The notes under the pieces are model-generated. The model saw only the letters and a program-made list of their open reading frames with translations. It did not search any database and was not told the origin of the DNA. From Zoroaster sp. YZ-2022 (Eukaryota; Echinodermata; Asteroidea; Forcipulatida; Zoroasteridae), in contig CM055816.1 in the NCBI GenBank assembly GCA_029582265.1, positions 97,537,056 to 97,601,055 of the forward strand: a DNA stretch of 64,000 bases, in the 5' to 3' direction. Below, piece by piece: positions 33,004 to 43,789 of this stretch. Position numbers and translations under genes: made by a program. Position 1 is the stretch's first letter; every line of letters begins with the position of its first letter.

Positions 33004-35529
33004 ATGGATGACGATGAATATATCCGGAAGGAGAAACGCCGTCAACAGAAAGCAAAATGGGCCCAGAGGAGAAGAGAGGCACTGAGAATAATTAGCGTCC
33101 TGGAAGAAGTGAGGGGAAGGCCACCCTGTGTTGATGTCCCTGGAAACATTGCTCCTGGCCCATCAAACCCTGAGGATTGCCCTCCTGGCCCATCAAACCT
33201 TGTTAATGATGTGTCCAGTCCAGTAAACCCTGATTGTGATGGCACTTCCAGTGAAGAGCGTGTTTGTGATCAGGTTGTGCATGTGGAGGATGATGAAGAA
33301 ACTGTGACCGATGATGAGTTATTTGAGAGGCAGTTGCATGAAATCTTTGGTGACGATTCCCCTGGTCCTGCAAACAGAAGTTTTAATGCTCCTGAAACAG
33401 GAAGCACCGATGGTAATGCACATAACTACAAGAGCACTTCTGATGAAGATGGTGATAATGAAGAGGGTGATGATAATGTTGCAAGGTATATGGAGGATTT
33501 TGCTCACGAAGATGATGAAGAAGCATTGACTGAGGATGAGTTATTGCATAAAATCTATGATAACATGCCTGGTCCAAACATTTGCAGTTCCATGAGCCCT
33601 GGTTCTGACACTCCTGGTCCTGCGAGCCCTGGTTACGACACCCCTTACGACACTTCTGGTCCTGAAAGCGCTGGTTCTGACACCCCTGGTTACGACACTC
33701 CCAACCCTGCAAGTCCTGGTGATGAAACTCCCGGTCCCACGAGCCCTGTTAATGATGCCTATGACAGCAGTTCCAATGAAGAGGCTGATGACAATAATGT
33801 CATGTATGTGAGAGAGGTTGATGGTGAAGAGGCAGTGACTGAGGCCCAGTTCTTCAGGAGTTCATTGCGTGAATTCTTTGGAAGAACATCCCTTTCTCGG
33901 AGTGACCAGCAGCACCTACTTATGCTTTTCAACCGTGCTGGTGTCCAGGGTTTGCCAAAGGATCCGCGCACTCTACTTTGCACACCAAGCTCTGTTAACA
34001 TAAATCCATCCTACTTCGGTGTAGAGTACCACTGGTTTGGCATTGATGACCAGTTGACACGTGCTCTGGACTTTTTGGTTCTCCCACTTCGTCTTCATGA
34101 AGAGATCAAACTTATGATTGGTGTTGATGGTGTATTGATATTTGATTCATCAAACATCAACTCATGGCCAGTGCTTGTGTCTCTAGAGAATAACCAGTCA
34201 GTGTACAAAATCTTTCCGATATGTGCAACAATGGGTGCTAAGCCAAGCTGTGTGTCCTATGTGAACCAGTGTGTTGGTGAGTTGTCTCGTCTACTCCGTG
34301 ATGGCTTCATTTACAAGGGCAACCACCACCGAGTCTGTCTGATGTGCATAGTGTGCGATGCGCCAGCCCGGGCCTTCATGAAAAGCATCATGGGACACAT
34401 GGCTGCACATTCTTGTGAGCGCGGCTTATGCAAAGCAACCAAGGTGGGTGGTAGGATGGTATTTTACAAGACTGAGAATTTTGACCTGCAAAGTGACGAC
34501 ACATTCCGCAGGAAGGACTACACAGAACACCATCATTCTCTCTGCGTGGACAGTCCATGGCTGAACATTCCAGGCTTTGACATGATACATGGGTTTTCCT
34601 TGGATTACATGCACATGGTATGCCTTGGTGTGGTTAAGCGGATTACAGATTTCTGGATGGACAGGAAATTCAATCGGGCGGCATTCCATCTAGACAAAGT
34701 TTCGGTGGCCGACATTAACAGGAAATTGATGAGGATGAAGAAGACAATGCCATCCAACTTTGCGCGTAAACCACGGTCATTGGAAAACATCAAGAGATAT
34801 AAGGCTACTGAATACAGGACACTTCTGCTGTACACTGGCCCATTTGCCTTTAGAGGTGTCTTAAGGCCTGTTTACTACAATCATTTTCTTCTCTTGTCAG
34901 TGGCCATTGGTCTCATAGTGAGTGAGAGGACGGCTTATCTGCAGCTGGATTATGCAAGGGAGTTGTTAACTGTCTTTGTAAAGAAAGCTTTTAAACTCTA
35001 CGGCGATATTTTTGTTGTATACAATGTACATCATCTCCTACATTTAGGGGACGTTGTTGAGAGGCATGGTTGTTTGGAAAACAGCTCAGCTTTTAGGTTT
35101 GAAAACTATCTTGGCCAGCTGAAGAAGAAGGTTAAACCTGGTCACAAGCCTCTCGTGCAGCTTGCTAAGAGGCTCAGGGAAAGCCCCATCAAGACTAGTA
35201 TCTGGGCACAGGAAAACCTTCGCATGACACCCCCAAACAATGTGTATCTGACTTCTACCGGTGAAATTATTGAACTCACTGAGCAGGCTGATGATGGCAC
35301 CTACATCTACCGTCGATATACATGGTTAAGGCCTGCTGTTGCTGCCCCAGTGGACACCTCCTTGGTGGGATTCCTTGAGTGCCCCAATGGGAACTTGTTC
35401 CTCTCAGTCCCTACAGACTTGGGTGACACCAAGATTGTTGCCAAAGTGTGGAAGCACACAGTTCCTGGGGTCAACCAAGTCTGGTTTATGGTTCTTAATC
35501 ACTGCTCTGCTTTTGCAGAAAACACTTAG
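33004..35529 (+). CDS. CACTA/KDZ-type DDE transposase
   Basis: An uninterrupted 841-codon frame. Residues 1-35 are basic. 40-300 are acidic and low-complexity with PGPSNP and PGYDTPGPASP-type repeats around 185-250. The C-terminal two thirds is the catalytic part: MIGVDGVLIFDSSNINSWP (Asp375 or Asp381), CIVCDAPARAFMKSIMGH (Asp452), IHGFSLDYMHMVCLGVVKR (about 530), YRTLLLYTGPFAFRGVL, NVHHLLHLGDVVERHGC and SSAFRFENYLGQL (Glu700). The xDAPAR..., LDxMHxxxLGV and FE(N) blocks are those of the Transposase_21/DUF4218 and KDZ group; the DDE assignment to those residues is inferred. A possible intron acceptor lies 22 bases upstream of the ATG. The intact frame and the flanking termini suggest a recently active copy. 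The alternative family label is Plavaka/Zisupton-like. Confidence 0.85.
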   Translation: MDDDEYIRKEKRRQQKAKWAQRRREALRIISVLEEVRGRPPCVDVPGNIAPGPSNPEDCPPGPSNLVNDVSSPVNPDCDGTSSEERVCDQVVHVEDDEETVTDDELFERQLHEIFGDDSPGPANRSFNAPETGSTDGNAHNYKSTSDEDGDNEEGDDNVARYMEDFAHEDDEEALTEDELLHKIYDNMPGPNICSSMSPGSDTPGPASPGYDTPYDTSGPESAGSDTPGYDTPNPASPGDETPGPTSPVNDAYDSSSNEEADDNNVMYVREVDGEEAVTEAQFFRSSLREFFGRTSLSRSDQQHLLMLFNRAGVQGLPKDPRTLLCTPSSVNINPSYFGVEYHWFGIDDQLTRALDFLVLPLRLHEEIKLMIGVDGVLIFDSSNINSWPVLVSLENNQSVYKIFPICATMGAKPSCVSYVNQCVGELSRLLRDGFIYKGNHHRVCLMCIVCDAPARAFMKSIMGHMAAHSCERGLCKATKVGGRMVFYKTENFDLQSDDTFRRKDYTEHHHSLCVDSPWLNIPGFDMIHGFSLDYMHMVCLGVVKRITDFWMDRKFNRAAFHLDKVSVADINRKLMRMKKTMPSNFARKPRSLENIKRYKATEYRTLLLYTGPFAFRGVLRPVYYNHFLLLSVAIGLIVSERTAYLQLDYARELLTVFVKKAFKLYGDIFVVYNVHHLLHLGDVVERHGCLENSSAFRFENYLGQLKKKVKPGHKPLVQLAKRLRESPIKTSIWAQENLRMTPPNNVYLTSTGEIIELTEQADDGTYIYRRYTWLRPAVAAPVDTSLVGFLECPNGNLFLSVPTDLGDTKIVAKVWKHTVPGVNQVWFMVLNHCSAFAENT

Positions 35530-35640
35530 CTGGTCATCAACTGGATTAACTCTTGACCCTAACTGCCTTCAATTCTTGAAAATAGTCCTTTTTGTTTTGA
35601 GGCTGAATGCATAAAGGTGGAAGATCAAACGGATTCATGC

Positions 35641-38600
35641 ATGGAAACAGGTTTGTACTGCTCTTTTATTTTTGAAGTGTGAGCTTATATACAGGGGTCA
35701 GCTGAAAAAAACTTGGTGGGTTTACCATGATGCCCCTTGTGAGGTGATATCATGTGTGTGTTATTTTTCTACAGTTGACAGGAGTCAGTCACAAGTCAAT
35801 TACAAGTCAGTCACAAGTCGGGGTAGAACTAAAAAGATAATTACAAAGAAATGCCCTTTCCAGAGTTTGATCTTTTAAATGCTTTTGGGTTGACTCAAGA
35901 TTGAATGACTTGTGAATCAATTTAACCATAGTCCCTTTGAATTTTACACACTACTTTCAACTGCAGCACTTGGATCCTCTTTGCATTGAGGAAAAATTTG
36001 TAAAATTGGATGGTTCCTTTTCAAAAGACTCTAGCGGTAAATGTTTCTAATTCCTTTCATGTGCCTTTTTTCATGCCCTGTTTGCAGGCTGTAATCCTGA
36101 CAAGAGCTGGACACTTGTCAAGTATCTTCGAGATGCAACGTATGACCTGATACCATTCCGCTGGGTTCGGAAGAGACATGGTGAAGAATGTCAACGTGCC
36201 TGGTACCCAGTAAATGGGACAGTCAAAATGCCAGAGTACTCTCACCTTAAGGAGACCTGTGCGAAGCCCCCCAGTTCCAATCCAGCTGAATGGCTAAAGG
36301 TTACTGTTGTAGAACGCCAAGGTACTTTCTTTACATTTTTTTTCTCTAAAATTGGGAGTTTCTGTGTGCCATTTGCTTTGATGTTCCTTTAATTATAATT
36401 TGTTGCTTAGTTCTTTTAAATATAATTTGTTGCTCAGTAATAACCGACTATGAAGTCGGCCAGTCGCTCCTCAAAGAACGCCTTGATGCCCCATCTTCGT
36501 CAGATGCTCTTCAGAAGCATACACAGCGACCATGTCGTATACGAGCCAGGCCAATGCGGTTAGCCGAAGAGGACGACGAAGGCAGCGACAGTAGTTGGAG
36601 TGAACAGTGCTCCGACTCTAACGAGAGCGCATGTAATTCTATAGAGCTGGAAAGCACTCGGTCAAAGAGTAAGTGCGAGTCAATTTGAGTATTTTAGTAT
36701 CAGAATATTTGTGGCAACTCAGCACAAAAAGTGGCATTGGCATAACTACCTGTTGTAATTAATATATCAGCGTTTGAAATTCTGTGATTATTGGAGGGGA
36801 GATAAAACTCAGTTCTTCAAAAATGTCTTTGTGCATTGGATTATCTCCCTAGTTAAGAACCGGAAAGTTAAGACACAAGAAAAGGTGCCACAAAAGAAGA
36901 GGAGATTGGGGAAGGACCCTGTGTACAAACCACCGCCCAAGGATGCCACCAATGCAAGCCTGGCGATGCTAGACACCGAAGCCATCCCCAGACCTAGATC
37001 TTTGGCTGGAGCACCTACAGGTATGCAGGTTTTTCAGTTTAGTTATTCACAAAGTTATTACAATGTACATTGTAATTTAAGTATTAATTACTACATGTAC
37101 ATGTATCTCACTTCTTGTGTTCTACAGTGAAGCTGTCAAGTGCCCTTTCGAGACCAAGGCCAACAAAGTCGAATTTGCGTAAGTCAGAAACACAAACAAA
37201 TTGCATCAGAAACACATAACAGCTTGAAGAACAAAGCAATGGCATATTGTTGTTAAATTTATCTATCACAATGACCTATTTTTACAGTTTTCAAGGACTT
37301 GGATGCTGCGTTGGGGGGTGAAGACTCTCGAGCCTCTGATGCTACTCCGCTAGAGAATGTGGCAGGTGGGTATTAAAGGCAATTAAACTAAGGAATCAAT
37401 ACATGGCAAGAGGTTTTGTTACTGTACATGTATGTATTTTTCAATTTTATCATCAGGCAACAGCATTGAGGACAACGGTAATGATGCAACTAACGCAACC
37501 TCTGATGAGGGACTTGGAGTTAGTGCTATGGACGAAAGTGGTCCCGCACACACCACCCAGGTAGGTTGTGCCCAACGGCAAGCCACTGTCCAATATGCAA
37601 TTCTACACTCAGCTGGGTTTATGCTTATTAACCTCATCGATGTCCTATAGAATAACTGTACAGCACAGAAAAGAGCCTTAGGCTATATCCAAATAGCTAG
37701 TATTAATTGTCACACGGGAAAAATCCACACAAATCTTATTTCACTCATAAGTGAATGGGAGTTGATTTAGCCAGTTGTTGTAGAAATGTGTCATTTCCAG
37801 TCGTAACCAAGTGATTTAGACAAGGGCTAAGCCCACGCTACAAGTGCAGACTAGCAAAGAACAGCCAGAGGACCTGGTACAGTCAGGAAATGTTCTTAAT
37901 ATTTGAATGAGAGGCATGTTATCAGTGAGGCAATGTATCTAATAGGCCAACAAGTGGCGATGCATTCCATAATTTCCCTACGCTTTGTCAACCGATGCCA
38001 ATGCCAACATGCCACAATGCTGAGAACAATACATATCGAATTGCAATACCATGCAACACATATATTGGCCTATTTTGATATGGTGCCTGAAATGCATTTC
38101 CTTTTTTATCTTTACTTTCAATTTCAGGGTCCATTGGCAACAATTGAACTGGATTTGGTGGTCAATAAGCTTGACACTATTTTAACCACCCAACAAGACA
38201 TTGTTGCCAGGCTCACTTCCCTTGAGAGGCATGTAGCAGCACTGAGAAGAGATTCTTCATTTAATGCTGGCTCCACATCTTTACCATTCACTCCTGGAAC
38301 GGTGGGCTCGGCAGAAGAGGAGGAAGCCTTCCAAGAAGAGGAGGAAGGAGGAATTTCTTTAAAGATTCCGGCAGAGACTGAGGAGGAGTTTTTGCTTAAC
38401 GACAACAAGTTGGCAGACCCTCGCACACGTCGTATAATGGTAAGCAAAAATATTGTCTCCTTGCTGCCGGTCTGCTATATGTGGGCAAAATCACTTAAGG
38501 AGGCCAGTGACCACATGGTCCTTATCAAGATCTCTTTGTTTATTGTAAGGGGAAACACTCTTTAAAAAACTAGGGATTATTGTGGGCCACAAAAACCACA

Positions 38601-39854
38601 AAAATAAAGTTAAGGGTGGTACTTCTATAAAAAATTGTAGGAATGGGAACTAAAACTTAACTGTACACAATGTAAATGTCACCCCCTTACACATATGCAA
38701 AGAATTTAAATAAAAATATTTAGTGAATGTTTTAGTGATATTGAATATTTCTATACATTTCAATAATCACAGCGAAACAAGCTTATAAAGGAGTTTGAGC
38801 GGGTGCCATCTGATGGATTCCTCAGGATGGCACTCTTCAAGCTGATCCAGCACAAGGTGGTAGAGGAGATAACTTGGGGTGGAGGGAACGGCACCACCGG
38901 AGTGAAGGAATCACACCACCACTTGCTCTTGGAAGGTAAAAATACATGTACCATTTTGTTCGTCTGGATCAGAAAGTTGTGTGGTGTACTGCAACTAATG
39001 TTGGGAATTACCAGTAAATACATGTAAGTTCAAGTGGTTAAATTATTATGTGACGGAGCTGCTAAACATCCTGAAACCTACACATACTTCGCCCTTGCGA
39101 TTACTATTAGTGAGATCATTTTGGATACCTTATTAACACCATGATAGTGTAGGTTTCTGGGACAGTTTCATTGAGGAATTGTGACCACTTCTCGTGAAAT
39201 TTCTGCTGTATCACGCATTTAAAAAAACGTTTTGTAAGAATGTTCTGGTCCCTTGTGTTCACACTTTTTACTAGCTGGCCAATGAAGCTAGTGGATGCAT
39301 ATGCAACAAAAATCTGTTAGAAACTGACTTGTTAAAGCACAATGTAATCCTTTTAGAGGGGCCGTGGTTGACATTCAGGAACAATATGTGGGACGTGATA
39401 AAAAAGAGATCAAAGAGCACAAAAGTTTCTGGGGAATATAGCAAATATCCATCATTTATAGATTTGGATGTCCCTATTAAAATTTGTTAAAAAATTTGTT
39501 AAAAATGCCAATGAAATACATTTGCAAAAAAAAAATGCAACTAGGTCTTGCACACTTCTGGTAAATAACTAAGAAGTTGATCTGTATGTATATTTCTCCA
39601 CATTTCTTTAATGATTTTAGAAACAGTAGAGCGACACCGTGGAAGGAACAAGATAAAGCCAACCTTAAATGCAAAGCTTGCATCATTGATAAAAGGCAAT
39701 CACAAAGGGGGGGTCTAAATTTGAAATTAGAAAACAGAGGTCTCTAGAAGCCATGCGAAAGAAAAGGAAGGAGGCTAAAGAACGGAAAGCAGACATGGCA
39801 GAGGAGGAGGCGGGCACCATTCTTGATGCTCAAGATACCGTTGACAGTGATTAA
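35641..39854 (+). CDS. DUF4806-like accessory protein, ten exons
   Basis: Exons: 35641-35650, 36088-36321, 36438-36668, 36853-37020, 37128-37178, 37288-37365, 37457-37560, 38128-38439, 38773-38935, 39621-39854. All junctions are GT..AG and every phase fits. The product is about 527 residues. It starts METGCNPDKSWTLVKYL, then DLIPFRWVRK..CQRAWYP and ITDYEVGQSLLKERL (the N-terminal WxxVxF..VP..W..CxWP module). Next come an acidic and a basic linker, a heptad stretch (LDTILTTQQDIVARLTSLER) and a DUF4806-type C-terminus (RRIMRNKLIKEFE, KVVEEITWGGGNG). In the last exon a G7 run (39707-39713) puts TAA at 39716; removing one G restores FEIRKQRSLEAM..VDSD to TAA 39854. It starts 0.1 kb after the transposase in the same orientation, so it is probably the element's second gene. 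A role in end binding or regulation is conjecture. Confidence 0.75.
38451..38705. repeat. dispersed 250-bp repeat, copy 1
   Basis: Begins in the intron after exon 8 of the accessory gene with CCGGTCTGCTATATGTGGGC and ends near CACCCCCTTACA. It is about 93% identical by eye to 40148-40395. Confidence 0.85.
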
Positions 39855-40413
39855 AGGTAAAATATATGATTGGTACATTATTCATCAACACTTTTTTTCT
39901 TATCAGTCTAAAACCCACTGATTATAAAGTTCACGCCAGTACCAGTCTCCCATAGAAATGTCTGAAATGTCATCAAAGTTGAGATGATAAAATTTGAAGA
40001 CCCCCAATTTTAATTTCGGTTGTAACAACCAATATTAAAACAATGTGTTTACAAGGTAAAGGTGCACAATTTTCACTATTACCAAGTCCACAGCAGACAA
40101 AACTAAGGCAGAGAAAATTGACTTTGTTCTGGAGTTAAAGGAGGGTTGATGTTGTCTCCTTGTTGCCGGTCTGCTATATGTGGGCAAAATCACTTAAGGA
40201 GGCCAGTGACCACATGGTCCTTATCAAGATCTCTTTGTTTATTGTAAGGGGATACACTCTTTAAAAAACTGGGGATTATTGTGGGCCACTAAAAAAAAAA
40301 ATAATAATAAAGTTTAGGGGTGCTACTCCTAAAAAAATGGTAGGAATGGGAACTTAAACTTAACTGTACACAATGTAAATTTCACCCCCTTACAAACACA
40401 AGCTTAATTTTAG

Positions 40414-40853
40414 ATTCCTGCTCCTTACCATTTCTGAGATATGACCCCCTAAAAAATTAAGCTCTGCCCCCTCAAATGTACTTTTGTTTTTTGGGTTGGC
40501 ATTTTTAGAGGCCTTTATCTCCAAATGGAGGTAAGATATGTTGCTACAAATTGGTATACAAGGTGACTGGCATCCAATCGACTAGAATATGTTGTCATAA
40601 GTAGTACAGAAAATTTGCCTACCAAGGTATACGTCCGTTTTTAAGGACGTATACTTTGATAAGCAAATTATACGATGATAACAGATTCTAGTTAATTGGA
40701 TGCCAGTCACCTTGTATACCAATTTGTAGCAACATCTTACCTCCATTTGGAGATACAGGCCTCTGAAAATGCAAAAACACACAAAAACAATTTGAGGGGG
40801 CAGAGCTTAAATTTTTAGGGCGTGAAATCTCAGAAACGGTAAGGAGCAGGAAT
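40414..40853. mobile_element. 440-bp near-perfect palindrome (foldback MITE)
   Basis: The arms run inward from ATTCCTGCTCCTTACC / GGTAAGGAGCAGGAAT through CTGCCCCCTCAAAT / ATTTGAGGGGGCAG and TGGTATACAAGGTGACTGGC / its complement. They meet at GTATACGTCC..GGACGTATAC around 40642. Each arm is about 215 bp with small differences. It is inserted at the end of the second 250-bp repeat copy. Confidence 0.85.
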
Positions 40854-41057
40854 AAAAAATTATGGAGGAACAACTGAATTTTTTTAAAGCAAAATCTGAG
40901 ACGGTCACTGCCAGCACCCATCAGGTGAGTTGGCAATGTAATGACCCTTGTACAGTATCAATTCCGTCCACAAGTGGGCAGAAATTTAGGAGTCAAAGAG
41001 TTTAAAATTAAAAACATTTCTTCATCTGACCTTCCTTGAGATATGGGTATTCTACCT

Positions 41058-41392
41058 TTAAAGCCCCAGCTCAACATTGGTTAAAGACCGAAATAACAAA
41101 ATGTTTACAGATTTGCACAAAACTTTCATGGTACAAAGATGGTGGAAATATTCTCTTGAAATATATTTGATCGAAATGCCATAGTTTCAGAGAATGAGTG
41201 AAACAGTACATTTTCTTTTCAGTAAGAAGAAAATTTGATGTTCTAAAACAATGAAAAACATAAGGAGTTTTTTCTCTATTTTCTCTTGAGTCTGATGACC
41301 ATGCTCAAAGTTTCACAGGTTTGTTATTTCATGGTCACATAAAGTGTGGATACTGGTCTTTGACAATTACCAATATTGCGTCGGGGCTTTGA
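41058..41392. mobile_element. MITE-like inverted-repeat unit
   Basis: The left end AAAGCCCCAGCTCAAC..ATTGGTTAAAGACC is an imperfect reverse complement of the right end GGTCTTTGACAATTACCAAT..GGGGCTTTGAC. The middle is noncoding. No target duplication is certain. Confidence 0.55.
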
Positions 41393-42554
41393 CTCACAAG
41401 ACACTCATATTTGGGTTTTGAAGTTTTCTCATGACCAAACAATTTCAGCAAATTTCAAGAAAATCTGTGAAATTGATATCCGAAAGTGTTTGATTTGACA
41501 ATGAACGACCCTCAAGTTATTTGGCCAAGTAATTTTGATCTAGTAAGGTTTGCGGTAATTATTGTTTCCCAGCCACTTCCTTGTTTGCAATTTTGATTTT
41601 GCAACTTGGGCTTAGGCTCTTTTCTGTTTAAATGAAACTCTACTTTATCATTTGTGCAACGTACCAACACCAACAAAGCAGTCATCTTTTACAGTTTTTA
41701 ACTGCATGGAAAAAATTGCTACAGGATTTCCAAACATTGACCAAACCCATTCACTACCGAATTTTGTTCTTCGGAAATTCTCATGTTATGTGGAGCTATT
41801 GTGATGGTGTAACTTGCCTCAGTAAACAACGTCCGTGCTTGATTTTACAGGTAAAACGGGAATCTAGGATAGACATCTTAAACAGGGTTATGGGAATTCA
41901 GCTTTTCAGCTGATTTCCACTTTTTGGGGCAGATTTTTCAGCTTTTTTGTACACCTGCTCTGTAAAAAAAATATGGAAAATGTTTAAAATGTAAGCCGTT
42001 TGCTAGTATTTTCATTTATTTATTTTGTTTTGTATGTGGCCACTCATAGCCCTGATTAAAGAAAATACAAGAGTCTAACACTCATCAGTCGGGTTTTAGT
42101 GAGACTTGAAAGTGAAATGTTCGTGTTTTTAAAAGTTTATAATTTGAATGCATTAAAAAACAAAGTAAACTTAACATTATTAAACAATAACAACTCATCA
42201 TGTTATAACAGTAACATACCACATTACAATAATGAACTTGCCTTTTCATCTTTTCTGCCGTTCTCATGACTTGTGCGGTATCTGTATCGCTCTCAAAGCC
42301 ATCCAGTATTGTATAATTACCATTATATTGTTCTTGCCTGTTTAGTGTGAGTTTGAGGTCAAGATGAAAATGTTTTACTTTTTTGCTCTTGTCATGTTTG
42401 AAAAAAGTATAGGTAAGTCCTGTTAATAAATACATGTGTATGTTTTGAAATAGATTTGTATGTGTATATGTGTGTCCTTTGTTATAGCCTTGCGGATATC
42501 AATGGATTTAGTATCAATGGATTCAGTATCAATGGATTTAGATCAAGCAGTAAT

Positions 42555-43690
42555 CAAATTAGTAATCTCGGTAATGCGGGTATTAACATGGCAATGTCAG
42601 AAATAACGGTTACATTGTCAATATTGGGTAAATGGGGTAATATCAAGTGGTAATAACACGGCAATGCCAGAAATATCGGTTACATTCTCTCTGGTAATTC
42701 CGGGTAAATGGGGGTAATATCAAGTGGTAATAACACGGCAATGCCAGAAATAACGGTTACATTATCTCTGGTAATATTGGGTAATTCCGGGTAAATGGGG
42801 TAATATCAAGTGGTAATAACACGGCAATGCCAGAAATAACGGTTACATTCTCTCTGGTAATATTGGGTAAATGGGGTAATAACATGGCAATGCCAGAAAT
42901 AACGGTTACATTCTCTCTGGTAATATTGGGTAATTCTGGGTAAATGGGGTAATATCAAGTGGTAATAACATGGCAATGCAAGAAACATTGGTTACATTCT
43001 CTCTGGTAATATTGGGTAAATGGGGTAATATAAAGTGGTAATAACGCGGCAATGCCAGAAATAACGGTTACATTATCTCTGGTAATATTGGGTAATTCTG
43101 GGTATATGGGGTAATATCAAGTGGTAATAACACGGCAATGCCAGAAATAACGGTTACATTTCCCTGGTAATATTGGGTAATTCTGGGTAAATGGGGTAAT
43201 ATCAAGTGATAACACAGCAATGCCAGAAATAACGGTTACATTCTCTCTGGTAATATTTGGTAAACGGGGTAATATCAAGTGGTAATAACATGGCAATGCC
43301 AGAAATATCGGTTACATTCTCTCTGGTAATATTGGGTAATTCCGGGTAAATGGGGTAATATCAAGTGGTAATAACATGGCAATGCCAGAAATAACGGTTA
43401 CATTCTCTCTGGTAATATTGGGTAATTCCGGGTAAATGGGGTAATATCAAGTGGTAATAACACGGCAATGCCAGAAATAACGGTTACATTCTCTCTGGTA
43501 ATATTGGGTAAATGGGGTAATATCAAGTGGTAATAACATGGCAATGCCAGAAATATCGGTTACAATCTCTCTGGTAATATTGGGTAATTCTGGGTAAATG
43601 GGGGGTAATATCAAGTGGTAATAACATGGCAATACCAGAAATATCGGTTACATTCTCTCTGGTAATAACGGGGAAATATTGGTCTACTAT
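42555..43690. repeat. right subterminal GGTAAT-rich satellite
   Basis: About 12-14 tandem units of roughly 75-95 bp with GGTAATAACA, GGCAATGCCAGAAATAACGG, TTACATTCTCTCTGGTAATA and GGGTAAATGGGGTAATATCA. Unit length varies by presence of TTGGGTAATTCCGGGTAA. It is followed by a TTACCCGGTAATAACTCC leader and the right terminus. It has GGTAATAAC-type words in inverse orientation to the left array. Confidence 0.9.
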
Positions 43691-43789
43691 TTCCCGGTTA
43701 TTACCCAATCGATATTACCCGGTAATAACTCCTGTTATTACTCGTTACAACCCGGGTAATAACGGGTAAAATGCCCAGTGGGTATGTCT

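Larger units (their letters stand above)
39855..42440. other. 3' noncoding part of the 17-kb element
   Basis: No gene. It holds the second copy of the 250-bp repeat (40148-40395), a 440-bp palindrome and a MITE-like inverted repeat at 41058-41392. The rest is AT-rich. Confidence 0.5.
26797..43780 (+). mobile_element. about 17-kb CACTA/KDZ-like DNA transposon
   Basis: The left end (TACCCACTGGGCAATTT) and the right end (ATGCCCAGTGGGTA) are inverted copies. Both are followed inward by TTACCG/GGTAA-rich subterminal repeats. The element encloses an intact transposase gene and a spliced accessory gene on the plus strand, and both are centred in the segment. CACTG-starting termini, long subterminal arrays and a Transposase_21/KDZ-type enzyme are known traits of animal EnSpm/CACTA and related KDZ elements. 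The target duplication is uncertain: TA on both sides of CCCACTGGG, or an 8-bp TGTCTGGA (26774 and 43784) that is offset on the left. It sits inside piggyBac debris. The extent is inferred from ends plus content. Confidence 0.65.
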
